A stretch of DNA of 64,000 nt, from positions 137,156,426-137,220,425 of the forward strand of contig BSWB01000004.1 of the NCBI GenBank assembly GCA_033239125.1, written 5' to 3'. The DNA comes from Fagopyrum homotropicum (taxonomy: Eukaryota; Streptophyta; Magnoliopsida; Caryophyllales; Polygonaceae). The notes beneath the pieces were generated by a model, which was not told where the DNA came from, made no database searches, and worked only from the letters and a program-made list of their open reading frames with translations. Shown one piece after another: positions 1 to 9,424 of this stretch; position 1 is the first letter of the stretch; each line of letters begins with the position of its first letter. Both the position numbers and the translations under genes were made by a program.

Positions 1-725
1 GATAGTAGTGGTGTGTGCTATTGCTTGATTTAATAATAATAACTTGCTAGGACGACTGTTATTATTACGTTTAAGGCCCAAGTGTATGTATAACGGGCCG
101 TGACATCACTGCCCAGCTCTGACAGGAGACTGGGAGGTTCTCTATACCCAGACCATGCAGGTACAAGGTGAGATGCATCGGATCCATTCCTGATGGTTAC
201 ACGGGGGCGGAGGCGAGGTTTGAGAATCCCTTGTGTCACAAAATAAGTATCACTAGAGTGAACGAGTAAATTAAAGCAAGATAATAAAACGGACTTGTTT
301 GAAAGCATGCTGAGTGTTTATGTTTATCTGAGTGTGTTTGTGCTGCTATTATTCTGCTAATATTTAGATAACTAGCTAACGGTTCTTCTTGTTGTTGTTT
401 TAGATTTACCGCAGGTTAGATCAGCAGCTGAGTGATCCGGAAGTAGTGGTCAGCCGGGTCTCCGTACTCCTTAGAGCGGGGTTGGGGTTGTTTTGTCTTT
501 CCTTTCTTTTGGTTAAGACAGTTGTTCTTTTCTTTTGTTTAAGTACTTTAGGCTGCTAGACAGTGTTGCATTCATGACTCTAAAAACATGGTTTTTATGA
601 ATTTCGGTTTCTTTATTTGTGTCTTGTTGCAAGATCCTAGTAATGTTGTTGTCAAACTGAGGTCGGGACCCATTGTGAGGTCCTAACCAGTAATACTCCG
701 AGTTCTGAGAATTCGGGGTGTTACA
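1..725 (+). repeat. T1 5' LTR (3' part only)
   Basis: This matches 8017-8741 with a constant offset of 8016 bases and about four mismatches (near 199, 208, 395 and 717). It ends in TGTTACA directly before the primer binding site. The upstream part of the LTR, which would carry the promoter, lies outside the window. Confidence 0.95.
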
Positions 726-728
726 ACA

Positions 729-746
729 TGGTATCAGAGCTCTAGG
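729..746 (+). other. Primer binding site of T1 (tRNA-iMet type)
   Basis: TGGTATCAGAGC follows the LTR end after three bases. This is the complement of the 3' end of plant initiator methionine tRNA and is the usual minus-strand primer site of Tekay-type elements. Confidence 0.92.
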
Positions 747-1169
747 TTGGCAACAATGGCACTTGAAATCTTCTGAAAGACCGAATAAGTTTTAAGCAGA
801 ACCCGAAAGGGGATCTGAGTTTTAAAAAGAAAATTTTTGGTTTTAAATGCATGCATAGTCTGGTTGGGAATAGAAAAGTACGGCTGACCACCACTACTAC
901 CGCGGATCTCAGTATGCTTAGTTGGACTTTAGGTTACTGTAGTTGGACTTTTGGACTTTCAGCTAGTAGTAATTATAGTTATTATTCTTGCGCAGATGGC
1001 ACGTACTAGAGCTACGCTAGCTACTGGTTGAGGCAGAGGTCGTCCACCTCTCCCTCCAGCTGGACCAGGTAGGGGAGATAGGACCCCTATAGTTAGAGGA
1101 CGCGGCCGTGGAGGTAGACCCCCACTAGCCCGAGGTCGAGGTCGAGCTCCACGAGAGGTTCCCCCAGCA

Positions 1170-4100
1170 GTGATCATGCCAGAGGCTGGAGTGGAGGAAG
1201 TAGCTGAGAGTGTTGGTCCTGAGGTCAGGAACGAGACCGTTGCTAGGTCTGGAGCACAGAGAGCACGTTCGACAGAGTCAGGACGTGTTTCCATTGGAGC
1301 GACTGAGTACAGAGAGTACCGAGCCTACGTTGAGCGTAGGGAGGAGGCTGCTAGGACAGAGAGACTTACCCAGGTACCACCAGTACCGGTTAGATCTGTC
1401 CAGGTGACACAGGAAGCGCCTCAGGTACCAGCTGTACCTGAGAGGAGAGTTGTGGCTAATAGAGCGCCTACTGGGACTAGAGCACCGAGGCCAGATGAGT
1501 GGTTGAAGGCTTTCAACTCTCAGAAGATCCCCTCATATAATGGAGAGATAGGATTGGAGGTAGAGCACTGGATTGGGCAGGTAGAGACTACGTTAGAGGC
1601 AATACGCTGCCCAGAGGATCGGCAGGTAGACTTGGTACAGACCTGCTTCACTGGAGATGCTCATTCCTGGTGGCGGACCATGCGTAGTCGAGTCACCAGT
1701 TGGGAGCAGATGAGGAGCATTGTTAGAGACAGATACTGCCCTGTTTCGTTGAGGAGAGAGAAATTCCAGGACTTCATTGAGGCTGGATTTGAGGACATTC
1801 CGATCGCTGCTGCCATTAAGAAGTTCCAGAAGGAACTGACACTGCTTGGACCAGCTGCACCTCCTGAGGAGCAGCATGTCTATCTCTTTTCACGGAGACT
1901 GAGAGAGAGTACCCGTTCCTATCTGGCAGGATTTCGCTGTGAGACTCTGTCAGACTATCAGGATAGAGCATCTGCTTATGAGAGAGACAGACCAGTGTCG
2001 AGGAGAGCTGCTCAGTCAGACAGGCCGGATAAGCGGCAGAGGACAGGTTATGCTAGTGGTAGTTCAGGAGTAGCTGCTTTTGGACGGGGACAGACTCAGG
2101 GGCGACAGAGTCATACAGCTACTGGTCAGACTTCAGCTGGTGGCTTGCAGTGCCACAACTGCAATAGCTATGGGCATATCCGATCAAACTACACGAAGCC
2201 AACAGTGACTTGCTTCCAGTGTGGTAAGATTGGACATAGAGCTGCCTTCTGCCGTCAGGGCAAGGCTCCATCTCAGCAGGGTTCTTCTCCTGCAGGCTTA
2301 TCAGGGAGTGTACAGAGACCGCCACAGTACCGGACTCCTAGTCAGCAGCAGCAGTACAGAGCTCCTAGTCAGCAACAGTCTTACCGGGCTCCAGGACACA
2401 CACCACCACAGAGTTCTATGCAGGGATCAGGTCGGGGCAGAGGACGTGGTAGTGTGGCTGATACTAGAGGGACTCAGGCACGAGTGTTTGAGTTGAGAGA
2501 TGCTGATCAGCCAGATGCACCTACTGCCACAGGTATGATCCAGATTCATGACTTACCTGTACGAGTTTTATTTGATACGGGTGCTACACGCTCCTTCATA
2601 TCTGATGCATGCGTAGATAGGTTGTCCTTAGCTACTGTAGAGGGGATACCTTTTACGATAGGCTTACCTGATGGGAGTAAGGTAAGAGGGACTAGAGAGA
2701 TCTTTGGATGTCCTGTTCGCATGGGAGATCGAGACTTGCTAGTCAATTTTCTAGTCATGCCCTTAGCTCATGAGGATGTCATTTTAGGGATAGACTGGAT
2801 GAGGAAACACGGAGCAGCCTTAGACATTGGTAGGAGGACAGTGACCGTTGCCACGGAGGAGGGCCATAGGGTAATATTCCGAGGTTGGGACCTCGGAAAG
2901 TCAGGTACATTTATCAGTGCAGTGAGAGCAGCGAGACTGATAGCCCAGGGTTGTGAAGCCTTCTGGTGTTATGCCATGAAGGAAAGCAAGAGCCTGACTA
3001 TAGAGGAGATACCTGTTGCATGCGAGTTTGCAGAGGTATTCAGTGACGACCTGCCAGGGCTACCCCCACAGAGGAGCGTTGATTTCAGCATTGACTTGGA
3101 GCCGGGCACGAGACCTATCTCGAAGGCCCCGTACCGTATGGCACCTATAGAGCTGCTTGAGCTGAAGAAGCAGTTAGAGGAGCTAGCAGAGAAGGGTTTT
3201 ATACGCCCCAGTGTGTCTCCTTGGGGTGCGCCAGTGTTGTTTGTGAAGAAGAAGGACGGATCGATGAGGCTGTGCATAGACTACAAAGAGCTGAACAAAG
3301 TAACCATCAAGAACAAGTATCCACTGCCACGCATAGATGATCTGTTGGACCAGTTGCATGGAGCGTCCGTGTTCTCGAGGATAGACTTGAGGTCAGGTTA
3401 CCACCAGTTGAGGGTGAGAGATCAGGACATACCTAAGACGACATTCCGGACTAGGTATGGTCATTATGAGTTCGTAGTGATGCCATTCGGGCTCACTAAT
3501 GCACCAGCGGTGTTCATGGAGTTGATGAATGGGATATTCATTGACTTCTTAGACCAGTTTGTAGTGGTCTTCATTGACGACATCCTAGTTTACTCTAGGA
3601 GTCGAGAGGAGCATGCCGGACACTTGAGGACAGTACTGCAGATTCTACAGGATAGCCAGCTGTATGCTAAGCTATCCAAGTGTGAGTTTTGGATGTCAGA
3701 GGTGGCTTTCTTAGGTCACGTGGTGACTGCTGAGGGTATTAAGGTCGATCCGGCGAAGATCGAGTCAGTATCTTCTTGGCAACCTCCTAAGAATGTTAAG
3801 GAGGTTCGCAGCTTTCTAGGTTTAGCAGGTTACTACCGCCGGTTTGTGGAAGGGTTCTCTTTGATTGCCCGACCACTTACTTGTCTTCTGAGGAAGACCA
3901 CTCGGTTTGTCTGGTCTGAGCCGTGTCAGCAGAGTTTTGAGGAGCTGAAGAGGAGATTGACGTCCGCTCCGATTTTAGCACAGGCTGAGGGTATTGATGA
4001 CTTTGTGGTATATAGTGATGCATCCAAGCTGGGCTTGGGGTGTGTTTTGATGCAGAGGGGTAAGGTCATAGCCTATGCGTCTCGACAGTCGAAGACGTAT

Positions 4101-5927
4101 GAGGAGAACTACCCCACACATGATCTAGAGTTGGCTGCAGTAGTCCATGCTCTTAAGATCTGGCGTCACTATCTCTATGGAGCAACATGTCAGATCTTTA
4201 CAGACCACAAGAGTCTGAAATACATATTCACTCAGAGAGAGTTGAATAACCGCCAGAGGCGGTGGTTAGAGTTGATCAAGGACTTCGACCTTGAGATCCT
4301 TTACCACCCCGGAAAGGCGAATGTGGTAGCTGATGCTTTGAGCCGGAAGACGCCTAGAGAGAGGGCGATAGCCCGGTTGACAGTACAGCCACAGTTGCAG
4401 AGGGACTTGGCTTGGTTGGAGATAGAGGTTCAGTTTCCCGATACGGATGGTCAGTTGTCTACCATGGAGTTACTTCCTGATCTGTTGGATGAGATTCGAC
4501 AGAAGCAGGAGACTTGCCCTACTTTGATCAGGATCCGAGACAGGATGTCTCGAGATGAGGCCCCACAGTTTACTATTGGTGCAGATGGAGTGATGAGACG
4601 TCAAGATCGCGTTTGTGTACCGTCAGACAGTGAGTTGAGACAGAGGATACTAGGTGAGGCTCATGCTACCCCATACTCAGTACATCCTGGAGCGAGTAAG
4701 ATGTACAAGGATGTGAAACGGTCCTTCTGGTGGGGTGGTTTGAAGCCCGATGTGACTCGGTATGTAACCCAGTGCGCGACCTGCCAACAGGTCAAGATTG
4801 AGCACCGTAGGTCTGGAGGAGAGCTCCACCCACTTCCAGTACCACAGTGGAAGTGGGAGGATATATCTATGGATTTTGTCACTGGTTTGAGACTCAGCAG
4901 AGGATTTGATGCTATTTGGGTAGTGGTAGACCGCCTGACGAAGACCGCACGTTTCATTCCGATTAAGGAAATGTGGCCGGTGAGTCGTCTGGCTGAGGAG
5001 TTCACCAGGCACATTGTGAGACTCCATGGGGTACCGAGCACTATCGTCTCTGACAGAGATGGACGTTTTACCTCGAGATTTTGGCAGCAGGTACATACTG
5101 CTTTGGGGACGAGTCTCCACTTCACTACAACCTATCATCCACAGACAGACGGACAGTCTGAGCGGACCATTCAGACCTTAGAGGACATGCTTCGGGCGTG
5201 TGCACTAGACTGGGGACAGGTATGGCCAGATCATCTTCCACTGGTAGAGTTTTCGTATAATAATAGCTGGCACGCGTCTATTGGGATGGCTCCTTATGAG
5301 GCTTTGTACGGGCGGAGATGTCGTACACCATTATGTTGGGATGAGCCTAGCAGAGTTGATGGAGTAGCTCCAGATCAGAGACAGGATGACATCGCTCGGA
5401 TTGTCCTAGTCCGAGAGCGAATGTTAGCAGCTCAGAGTCGTCAGAAGTCCTACGCCGACAAAAGGCGTCGACCTTTGGAGTTTAGAGTGGGTGCTCAGGT
5501 GTGGTTGAGAGTGTCACCTACGAGAGGAGTCAGGCGTTTTGGCATTAAGGGAAAGCTGAGTCCCCGATATGTCGGACCTTTTGAGATCCTGGAGAGAGTT
5601 GGGGAGGTGGCCTACCGACTGGCACTACCGCCGAGACTAGAGAGTGTCCATCCGGTCTTTCAAGTATCTCAGTTGAGAGAGTACATTCCGGATCCGAGAC
5701 ATGTCATCAGCCATGAGGATCTGATAGTTGAACCTGACCATACATTTGTAGAGTATCCAGTAGCTGTCTTGGAGCGCAGTACCAGACGTCTGCGATCCAA
5801 GGAGATACCTATGCTGAGGATCCAGTGGTCTAGGAGAGGAGCTGAGGAGGCCACTTGGGAGACTGAGGAGAGTATTAGACGTAACTACCCCGAGTTCTTT
5901 GCTAGGTTAGAGGTTACTCCTGTTTGA
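1170..5927 (+). CDS. T1 gag-pol polyprotein (gag, protease, RT, RNase H, integrase, chromodomain)
   Basis: The open frame of 1585 codons encodes the capsid and enzymes for copying and inserting T1. In order: a gag region; two zinc knuckles, the first with C328, C331, H336 but Tyr341 where Cys is expected, the second intact (C348, C351, H356, C361); an aspartic protease with DTG at 469; reverse transcriptase with FIDD at 801-804; RNase H with an acidic residue at 950; integrase with an HHCC zinc site (H1165, H1172, then CATC) and the D,D,E core; and a chromodomain-like C-terminus from about 1530. The natural start is probably ATG 996, in the same frame 58 codons upstream. It is cut off by TGA at 1029-1031, where a CGA Arg codon would suit the Gly/Arg-rich context. 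The frame is otherwise open to 5927, so the copy is nearly but perhaps not fully functional. Confidence 0.93.
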   Translation: MIMPEAGVEEVAESVGPEVRNETVARSGAQRARSTESGRVSIGATEYREYRAYVERREEAARTERLTQVPPVPVRSVQVTQEAPQVPAVPERRVVANRAPTGTRAPRPDEWLKAFNSQKIPSYNGEIGLEVEHWIGQVETTLEAIRCPEDRQVDLVQTCFTGDAHSWWRTMRSRVTSWEQMRSIVRDRYCPVSLRREKFQDFIEAGFEDIPIAAAIKKFQKELTLLGPAAPPEEQHVYLFSRRLRESTRSYLAGFRCETLSDYQDRASAYERDRPVSRRAAQSDRPDKRQRTGYASGSSGVAAFGRGQTQGRQSHTATGQTSAGGLQCHNCNSYGHIRSNYTKPTVTCFQCGKIGHRAAFCRQGKAPSQQGSSPAGLSGSVQRPPQYRTPSQQQQYRAPSQQQSYRAPGHTPPQSSMQGSGRGRGRGSVADTRGTQARVFELRDADQPDAPTATGMIQIHDLPVRVLFDTGATRSFISDACVDRLSLATVEGIPFTIGLPDGSKVRGTREIFGCPVRMGDRDLLVNFLVMPLAHEDVILGIDWMRKHGAALDIGRRTVTVATEEGHRVIFRGWDLGKSGTFISAVRAARLIAQGCEAFWCYAMKESKSLTIEEIPVACEFAEVFSDDLPGLPPQRSVDFSIDLEPGTRPISKAPYRMAPIELLELKKQLEELAEKGFIRPSVSPWGAPVLFVKKKDGSMRLCIDYKELNKVTIKNKYPLPRIDDLLDQLHGASVFSRIDLRSGYHQLRVRDQDIPKTTFRTRYGHYEFVVMPFGLTNAPAVFMELMNGIFIDFLDQFVVVFIDDILVYSRSREEHAGHLRTVLQILQDSQLYAKLSKCEFWMSEVAFLGHVVTAEGIKVDPAKIESVSSWQPPKNVKEVRSFLGLAGYYRRFVEGFSLIARPLTCLLRKTTRFVWSEPCQQSFEELKRRLTSAPILAQAEGIDDFVVYSDASKLGLGCVLMQRGKVIAYASRQSKTYEENYPTHDLELAAVVHALKIWRHYLYGATCQIFTDHKSLKYIFTQRELNNRQRRWLELIKDFDLEILYHPGKANVVADALSRKTPRERAIARLTVQPQLQRDLAWLEIEVQFPDTDGQLSTMELLPDLLDEIRQKQETCPTLIRIRDRMSRDEAPQFTIGADGVMRRQDRVCVPSDSELRQRILGEAHATPYSVHPGASKMYKDVKRSFWWGGLKPDVTRYVTQCATCQQVKIEHRRSGGELHPLPVPQWKWEDISMDFVTGLRLSRGFDAIWVVVDRLTKTARFIPIKEMWPVSRLAEEFTRHIVRLHGVPSTIVSDRDGRFTSRFWQQVHTALGTSLHFTTTYHPQTDGQSERTIQTLEDMLRACALDWGQVWPDHLPLVEFSYNNSWHASIGMAPYEALYGRRCRTPLCWDEPSRVDGVAPDQRQDDIARIVLVRERMLAAQSRQKSYADKRRRPLEFRVGAQVWLRVSPTRGVRRFGIKGKLSPRYVGPFEILERVGEVAYRLALPPRLESVHPVFQVSQLREYIPDPRHVISHEDLIVEPDHTFVEYPVAVLERSTRRLRSKEIPMLRIQWSRRGAEEATWETEESIRRNYPEFFARLEVTPV

Positions 5928-6120
5928 CGAGTTAGTACTCGGATATTGTGTTGTTTGACCTTTCAGGTTTTCTTATTGACTGAGTGATTCTGTTTTTGTG
6001 CTACTTGTCTGTTTGAGGCTTGAGTAGTTGCGTGGTAGAAAACGAAAAGGTCGAGAAACTAAAATATACCAAAGGAAATGTGTGAACAAGGGAAATAATC
6101 TAAGTTTCGGGACGAAACTT

Positions 6121-6138
6121 CTTTTAAGGGGACACTGA
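6121..6138 (+). other. Polypurine tract of T1
   Basis: A purine-rich stretch (TTTTAAGGGGACAC) lies immediately before the 3' LTR start TGTAATAACC. This is the expected plus-strand priming site. Confidence 0.75.
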
Positions 6139-7244
6139 TGTAATAACCGAAAATTTTAAGTTTCCGATAAATTGAAATTAACCAAAGTCCGATGCGACCA
6201 TCGTAAATAAATAAATAAGTAAAATAAAACGAGAGTAGTTCGATCATTTTTGTGACCTAGATTCACATAAAATGATAAATTAAATGACCGGAAATAATTT
6301 AAGTACGTTAAAATAAGAATAATAATAAATTATAAAATACGGAATTTAATTCCGTATTTTTATAATTTTCCGCACGCAAATAACGAGTGGCGAATCCGTT
6401 TTAATAGTCGCATAGCGGACCGGGTGTGGGCCACTACAAAGCCCAATTAGCAGCCCACTTAATTTTCCTAACCCTAATTAGAGTTAACCTAATCCTAATC
6501 CTAAAACTAACCTGCCGCTTACCTCGTTACGCTTCTCTGGATTTGCAACGAATCGCTGCTCTTCTCCCTCACAACTCAGACCGCCGCAGCCCCAACAGCC
6601 TTCCGCCTGCCACCGAAGTGCCGCCACCGTGTCTGCGCCGCGCCGCAATCGTCCGCCTCTCCGCTCGCCGCCAGACACCGCCTAGGTAAGCGGTTTAGAC
6701 CAATCTCTTCTCCCTCCTTCCGTTCGATTACCGTATCGAACCGACTTCCCTCACCACCTCGACTGCAGGCCTCGCCGCCGACCGCCGTGCTGCCGCCGAA
6801 CCCTGTCGTCTTCCCGCAGTCCCGCGCGTCAACGCCGGTAAGTACCGCTCTTTCCCCCCCCTCGTTTCTTCCCTCCTCGCCACTGCTGTTGAGACTCACG
6901 CAGTCTTTGGCTGTCCCGCAGCAGCAGCAGGTCGACCACCAAGGAAGGGCCGCCGGAACACTAGCGCTGCCTAGGACCTCCTCCCCGGACTGCCACTCCG
7001 GTAACCGACCTCTCCGCTCCTTCTTTCCACTGCAATATGTACACATGTAGGAATTTATGCTGAACGTGTCTTCTTCCCACTGTAATACGTATATAGGTAG
7101 GAATTTTTTTCAGAATATGTCTTCCTCTGCAGTATGTATATACGTATAAGAGACGTAAATGTGTATATATATACGAGTACTGTATTAGTATATTGTAAGA
7201 GAAACGTGAGTAGAGATGCGAGTTGGGTAGGAATAAGTGGATCG

Positions 7245-7245
<1 letters not shown>

Positions 7246-7309
<64 letters not shown>
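7246..7309. repeat. (TA)n microsatellite in T1 LTR
   Basis: About 64 bases of uninterrupted TA dinucleotide. Open frames across it read as Ile-Tyr repeats and are not genes. Confidence 0.97.
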
Positions 7310-7311
<2 letters not shown>

Positions 7312-7540
7312 ATACATAAGCACATATCTACATTCAATTACGGAAGGTTAATCCGAGCAGGTGTGAGCTTATATAGGAGAGTGTATGCCGAGTACACAAA
7401 ATACGTATATGTATATTTTTGAAATAAAAAGTATACTTATGAGTTGAGTGGTGAAATTATAAGTATGTAAATTTATATATATATCTAAATACCTAAGAGT
7501 TTCGGAGGTTATATAATTGGAAGGAAGGTTAGTTGCATGG

Positions 7541-7542
7541 AC

Positions 7543-7598
<56 letters not shown>

Positions 7599-7625
7599 AT
7601 ATATATATATATATATAGATATATA
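7541..7625. repeat. (TA)n microsatellite, imperfect, in T1 LTR
   Basis: A second TA tract with occasional C and G interruptions near its right end. Confidence 0.95.
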
Positions 7626-7965
7626 TAGATATGTATATAAAATTAGTTAATACCCGAAAATGAAGTAATGTAATTCCAGACGACGAGTGGACGAAATTAA
7701 ATTTTTATAACCTTAGTAAACTATTTTGGAAGTAATTTTAGATTTGAAAAGTGTTTCAAGAGAAATATTAGAGGTCAAGAAGTGACCCGGAGAATTATCT
7801 ACACTAAGGGTAAAACGGTCTTTTACCGTAGGAGAATCGTTCTTTCCGTAATTCCTTCGCATGAGGTTGGACATAGAGATGTGAGTTTGATACACATGCC
7901 TTCATTGACAGGCACTTGAGTTACCACGAGTTCGGACTATCTGAGGAGTGTTAGAGTGTTTTGAC

Positions 7966-8260
7966 TCAGGTAAGTCCTTGCGACTTACTTAGCCAGTTTC
8001 TGAGTGTTAGTTGAATGATAGTAGTGGTGTGTGCTATTGCTTGATTTAATAATAATAACTTGCTAGGACGACTGTTATTATTACGTTTAAGGCCCAAGTG
8101 TATGTATAACGGGCCGTGACATCACTGCCCAGCTCTGACAGGAGACTGGGAGGTTCTCTATACCCAGACCATGCAGGTACAAGGTGAGATGCATCGGATC
8201 CATTCCTGATGGTTACACGGGGGCGGAGGCGAGGTTTGGGAATCCCTCGTGTCACAAAAT
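7966..8260 (+). promoter_or_regulatory. Conserved structured LTR block (T1 copy)
   Basis: This block is shared with T2 (18977-19262 and 25923-26208) and the solo LTR (27225-27523), although the rest of those LTRs is strongly diverged. It has a hairpin GTAAGTC-cttgc-GACTTAC at 7970-7988, whose left arm is a consensus 5' splice donor. A second hairpin lies at 8128-8150 (CCCAG paired with CTGGG). It probably works in the RNA, for example in splicing, packaging or translation; the function is inferred. The partial 5' LTR carries the second hairpin at 112-134. Confidence 0.55.
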
Positions 8261-8741
8261 AAGTATCACTAGAGTGAACGAGTAAATTAAAGCAAGATAA
8301 TAAAACGGACTTGTTTGAAAGCATGCTGAGTGTTTATGTTTATCTGAGTGTGTTTGTGCTGCTATTATTCTGCTAATATTTAGATAACTAGCTAACGGTT
8401 CTTCTTGTTGTTGTATTAGATTTACCGCAGGTTAGATCAGCAGCTGAGTGATCCGGAAGTAGTGGTCAGCCGGGTCTCCGTACTCCTTAGAGCGGGGTTG
8501 GGGTTGTTTTGTCTTTCCTTTCTTTTGGTTAAGACAGTTGTTCTTTTCTTTTGTTTAAGTACTTTAGGCTGCTAGACAGTGTTGCATTCATGACTCTAAA
8601 AACATGGTTTTTATGAATTTCGGTTTCTTTATTTGTGTCTTGTTGCAAGATCCTAGTAATGTTGTTGTCAAACTGAGGTCGGGACCCATTGTGAGGTCCT
8701 AACCAGTAATACTCCGAGTTCTGAGAATTCGAGGTGTTACA

Positions 8742-9358
8742 TTCTTCTTCTTCGACGAGCCATAGTCTTCTTTCGCTCTTCATCTCGAATCTTTTTCTGT
8801 CCACATGTCTTCTTCTTCAGTTGTTTGAGGATAGACGGGTGGCTATAGAAGTAGAATGCCTACGCCAGTCAAGTACAAGGACAACGATCGACTATGATCT
8901 TCTTCTTCGCCGAAAAATGTCAAAGGTCTGAAGAATCTGGTGGTGAGGTGAGAGAATGTAGTTTAAGTAGCAAGTAAGGGTTGTAAATAATGAAATTAGA
9001 TAAGGGTAATATAGTCATTTCGTATGGTAAAACACTAGGGTAAAGGCTCAAACCCTTACTCAAATAAGGGTTTCATAAACACTTCTATAAACACTAAAAA
9101 CTAGTGTTTTATTGCATGCCAAACACTTCTAAAATATCAAAACACTCATAAACACCTTTATACACTAGTTTAAGTGTCATGCCAAACACACCCTAAATAC
9201 ATAAAAGATGCAGCATTTCAACACTTATCAAAATCAATCACTAATCAACATTAATCAAAATCAAACACTAATCATTTTTTAGGGTGTAAATATTACTGCC
9301 CTAAAGTATTTAGATTTTATGAATATAAAAGTACTATATTTTTATATATGCTAATGAG

Positions 9359-9360
<2 letters not shown>
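8742..9360. other. Host intergenic DNA, no gene recognised
   Basis: CT-rich (TTCTTC-rich) sequence to about 8930, then AT-rich unique DNA with loose repeats of a phrase like AAACACTTCTA. I see no exon with family resemblance on either strand. It may be intron or flank of the EDR2-like gene whose exon 2 lies at 10655-10830. Confidence 0.6.

Positions 9361-9421
<61 letters not shown>
9361..9421. repeat. (TA)n tract, left flank of the TIR element
   Basis: About 60 bases of AT dinucleotide directly abutting the left inverted repeat. A second AT tract (10477-10498) abuts the right one. Confidence 0.95.

Positions 9422-9424
<3 letters not shown>

Larger units (their letters stand above)
1..8741 (+). 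mobile_element. T1: Tekay-like Ty3/gypsy chromovirus, 5' end cut by window
   Basis: LTR retrotransposon with 5' LTR (partial), tRNA-iMet primer site, one long gag-pol frame, polypurine tract and full 3' LTR. The lineage call rests on the C-terminal chromodomain-like segment after integrase, the iMet primer site, large LTRs bounded by TGTAA and TTACA, and an RT sequence typical of plant Tekay/Del elements. Over the 725 aligned LTR bases I count about four substitutions and no indels, so the insertion is young. The base run after the 3' LTR is TTCTT; the matching left target duplication is outside the window and cannot be checked. Confidence 0.93.
6139..8741 (+). repeat. T1 3' LTR (2603 bp)
   Basis: It begins TGTAATAACC and ends GTGTTACA. 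From 5' to 3' it holds an AT-rich start, a GC- and CT-rich island at about 6500-7030 with several GTAAG-like donors, two long (TA)n tracts, and a block from 7966 onward that is shared with the other Tekay-type LTRs in this window. Small open frames inside it (for example 6426-6689) look like base-composition artefacts rather than genes. Confidence 0.95.

Noticed and set aside
4661..5138. Two long minus-strand frames inside T1 pol
   Set aside because: They are antisense to integrase, with no family resemblance. The plus-strand frame explains the openness.
6426..7050. Overlapping frames in the T1 LTR island
   Set aside because: GC-rich DNA lacks stops by composition. The peptides are Pro/Arg/Leu-rich and unlike any family. 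Similar frames in the T2 LTR (17137-17694) fall in the same class.
6961..7422. Open frames of Ile-Tyr repeats on both strands
   Set aside because: They are created by the (TA)n tract. The same happens at 10991-11203.
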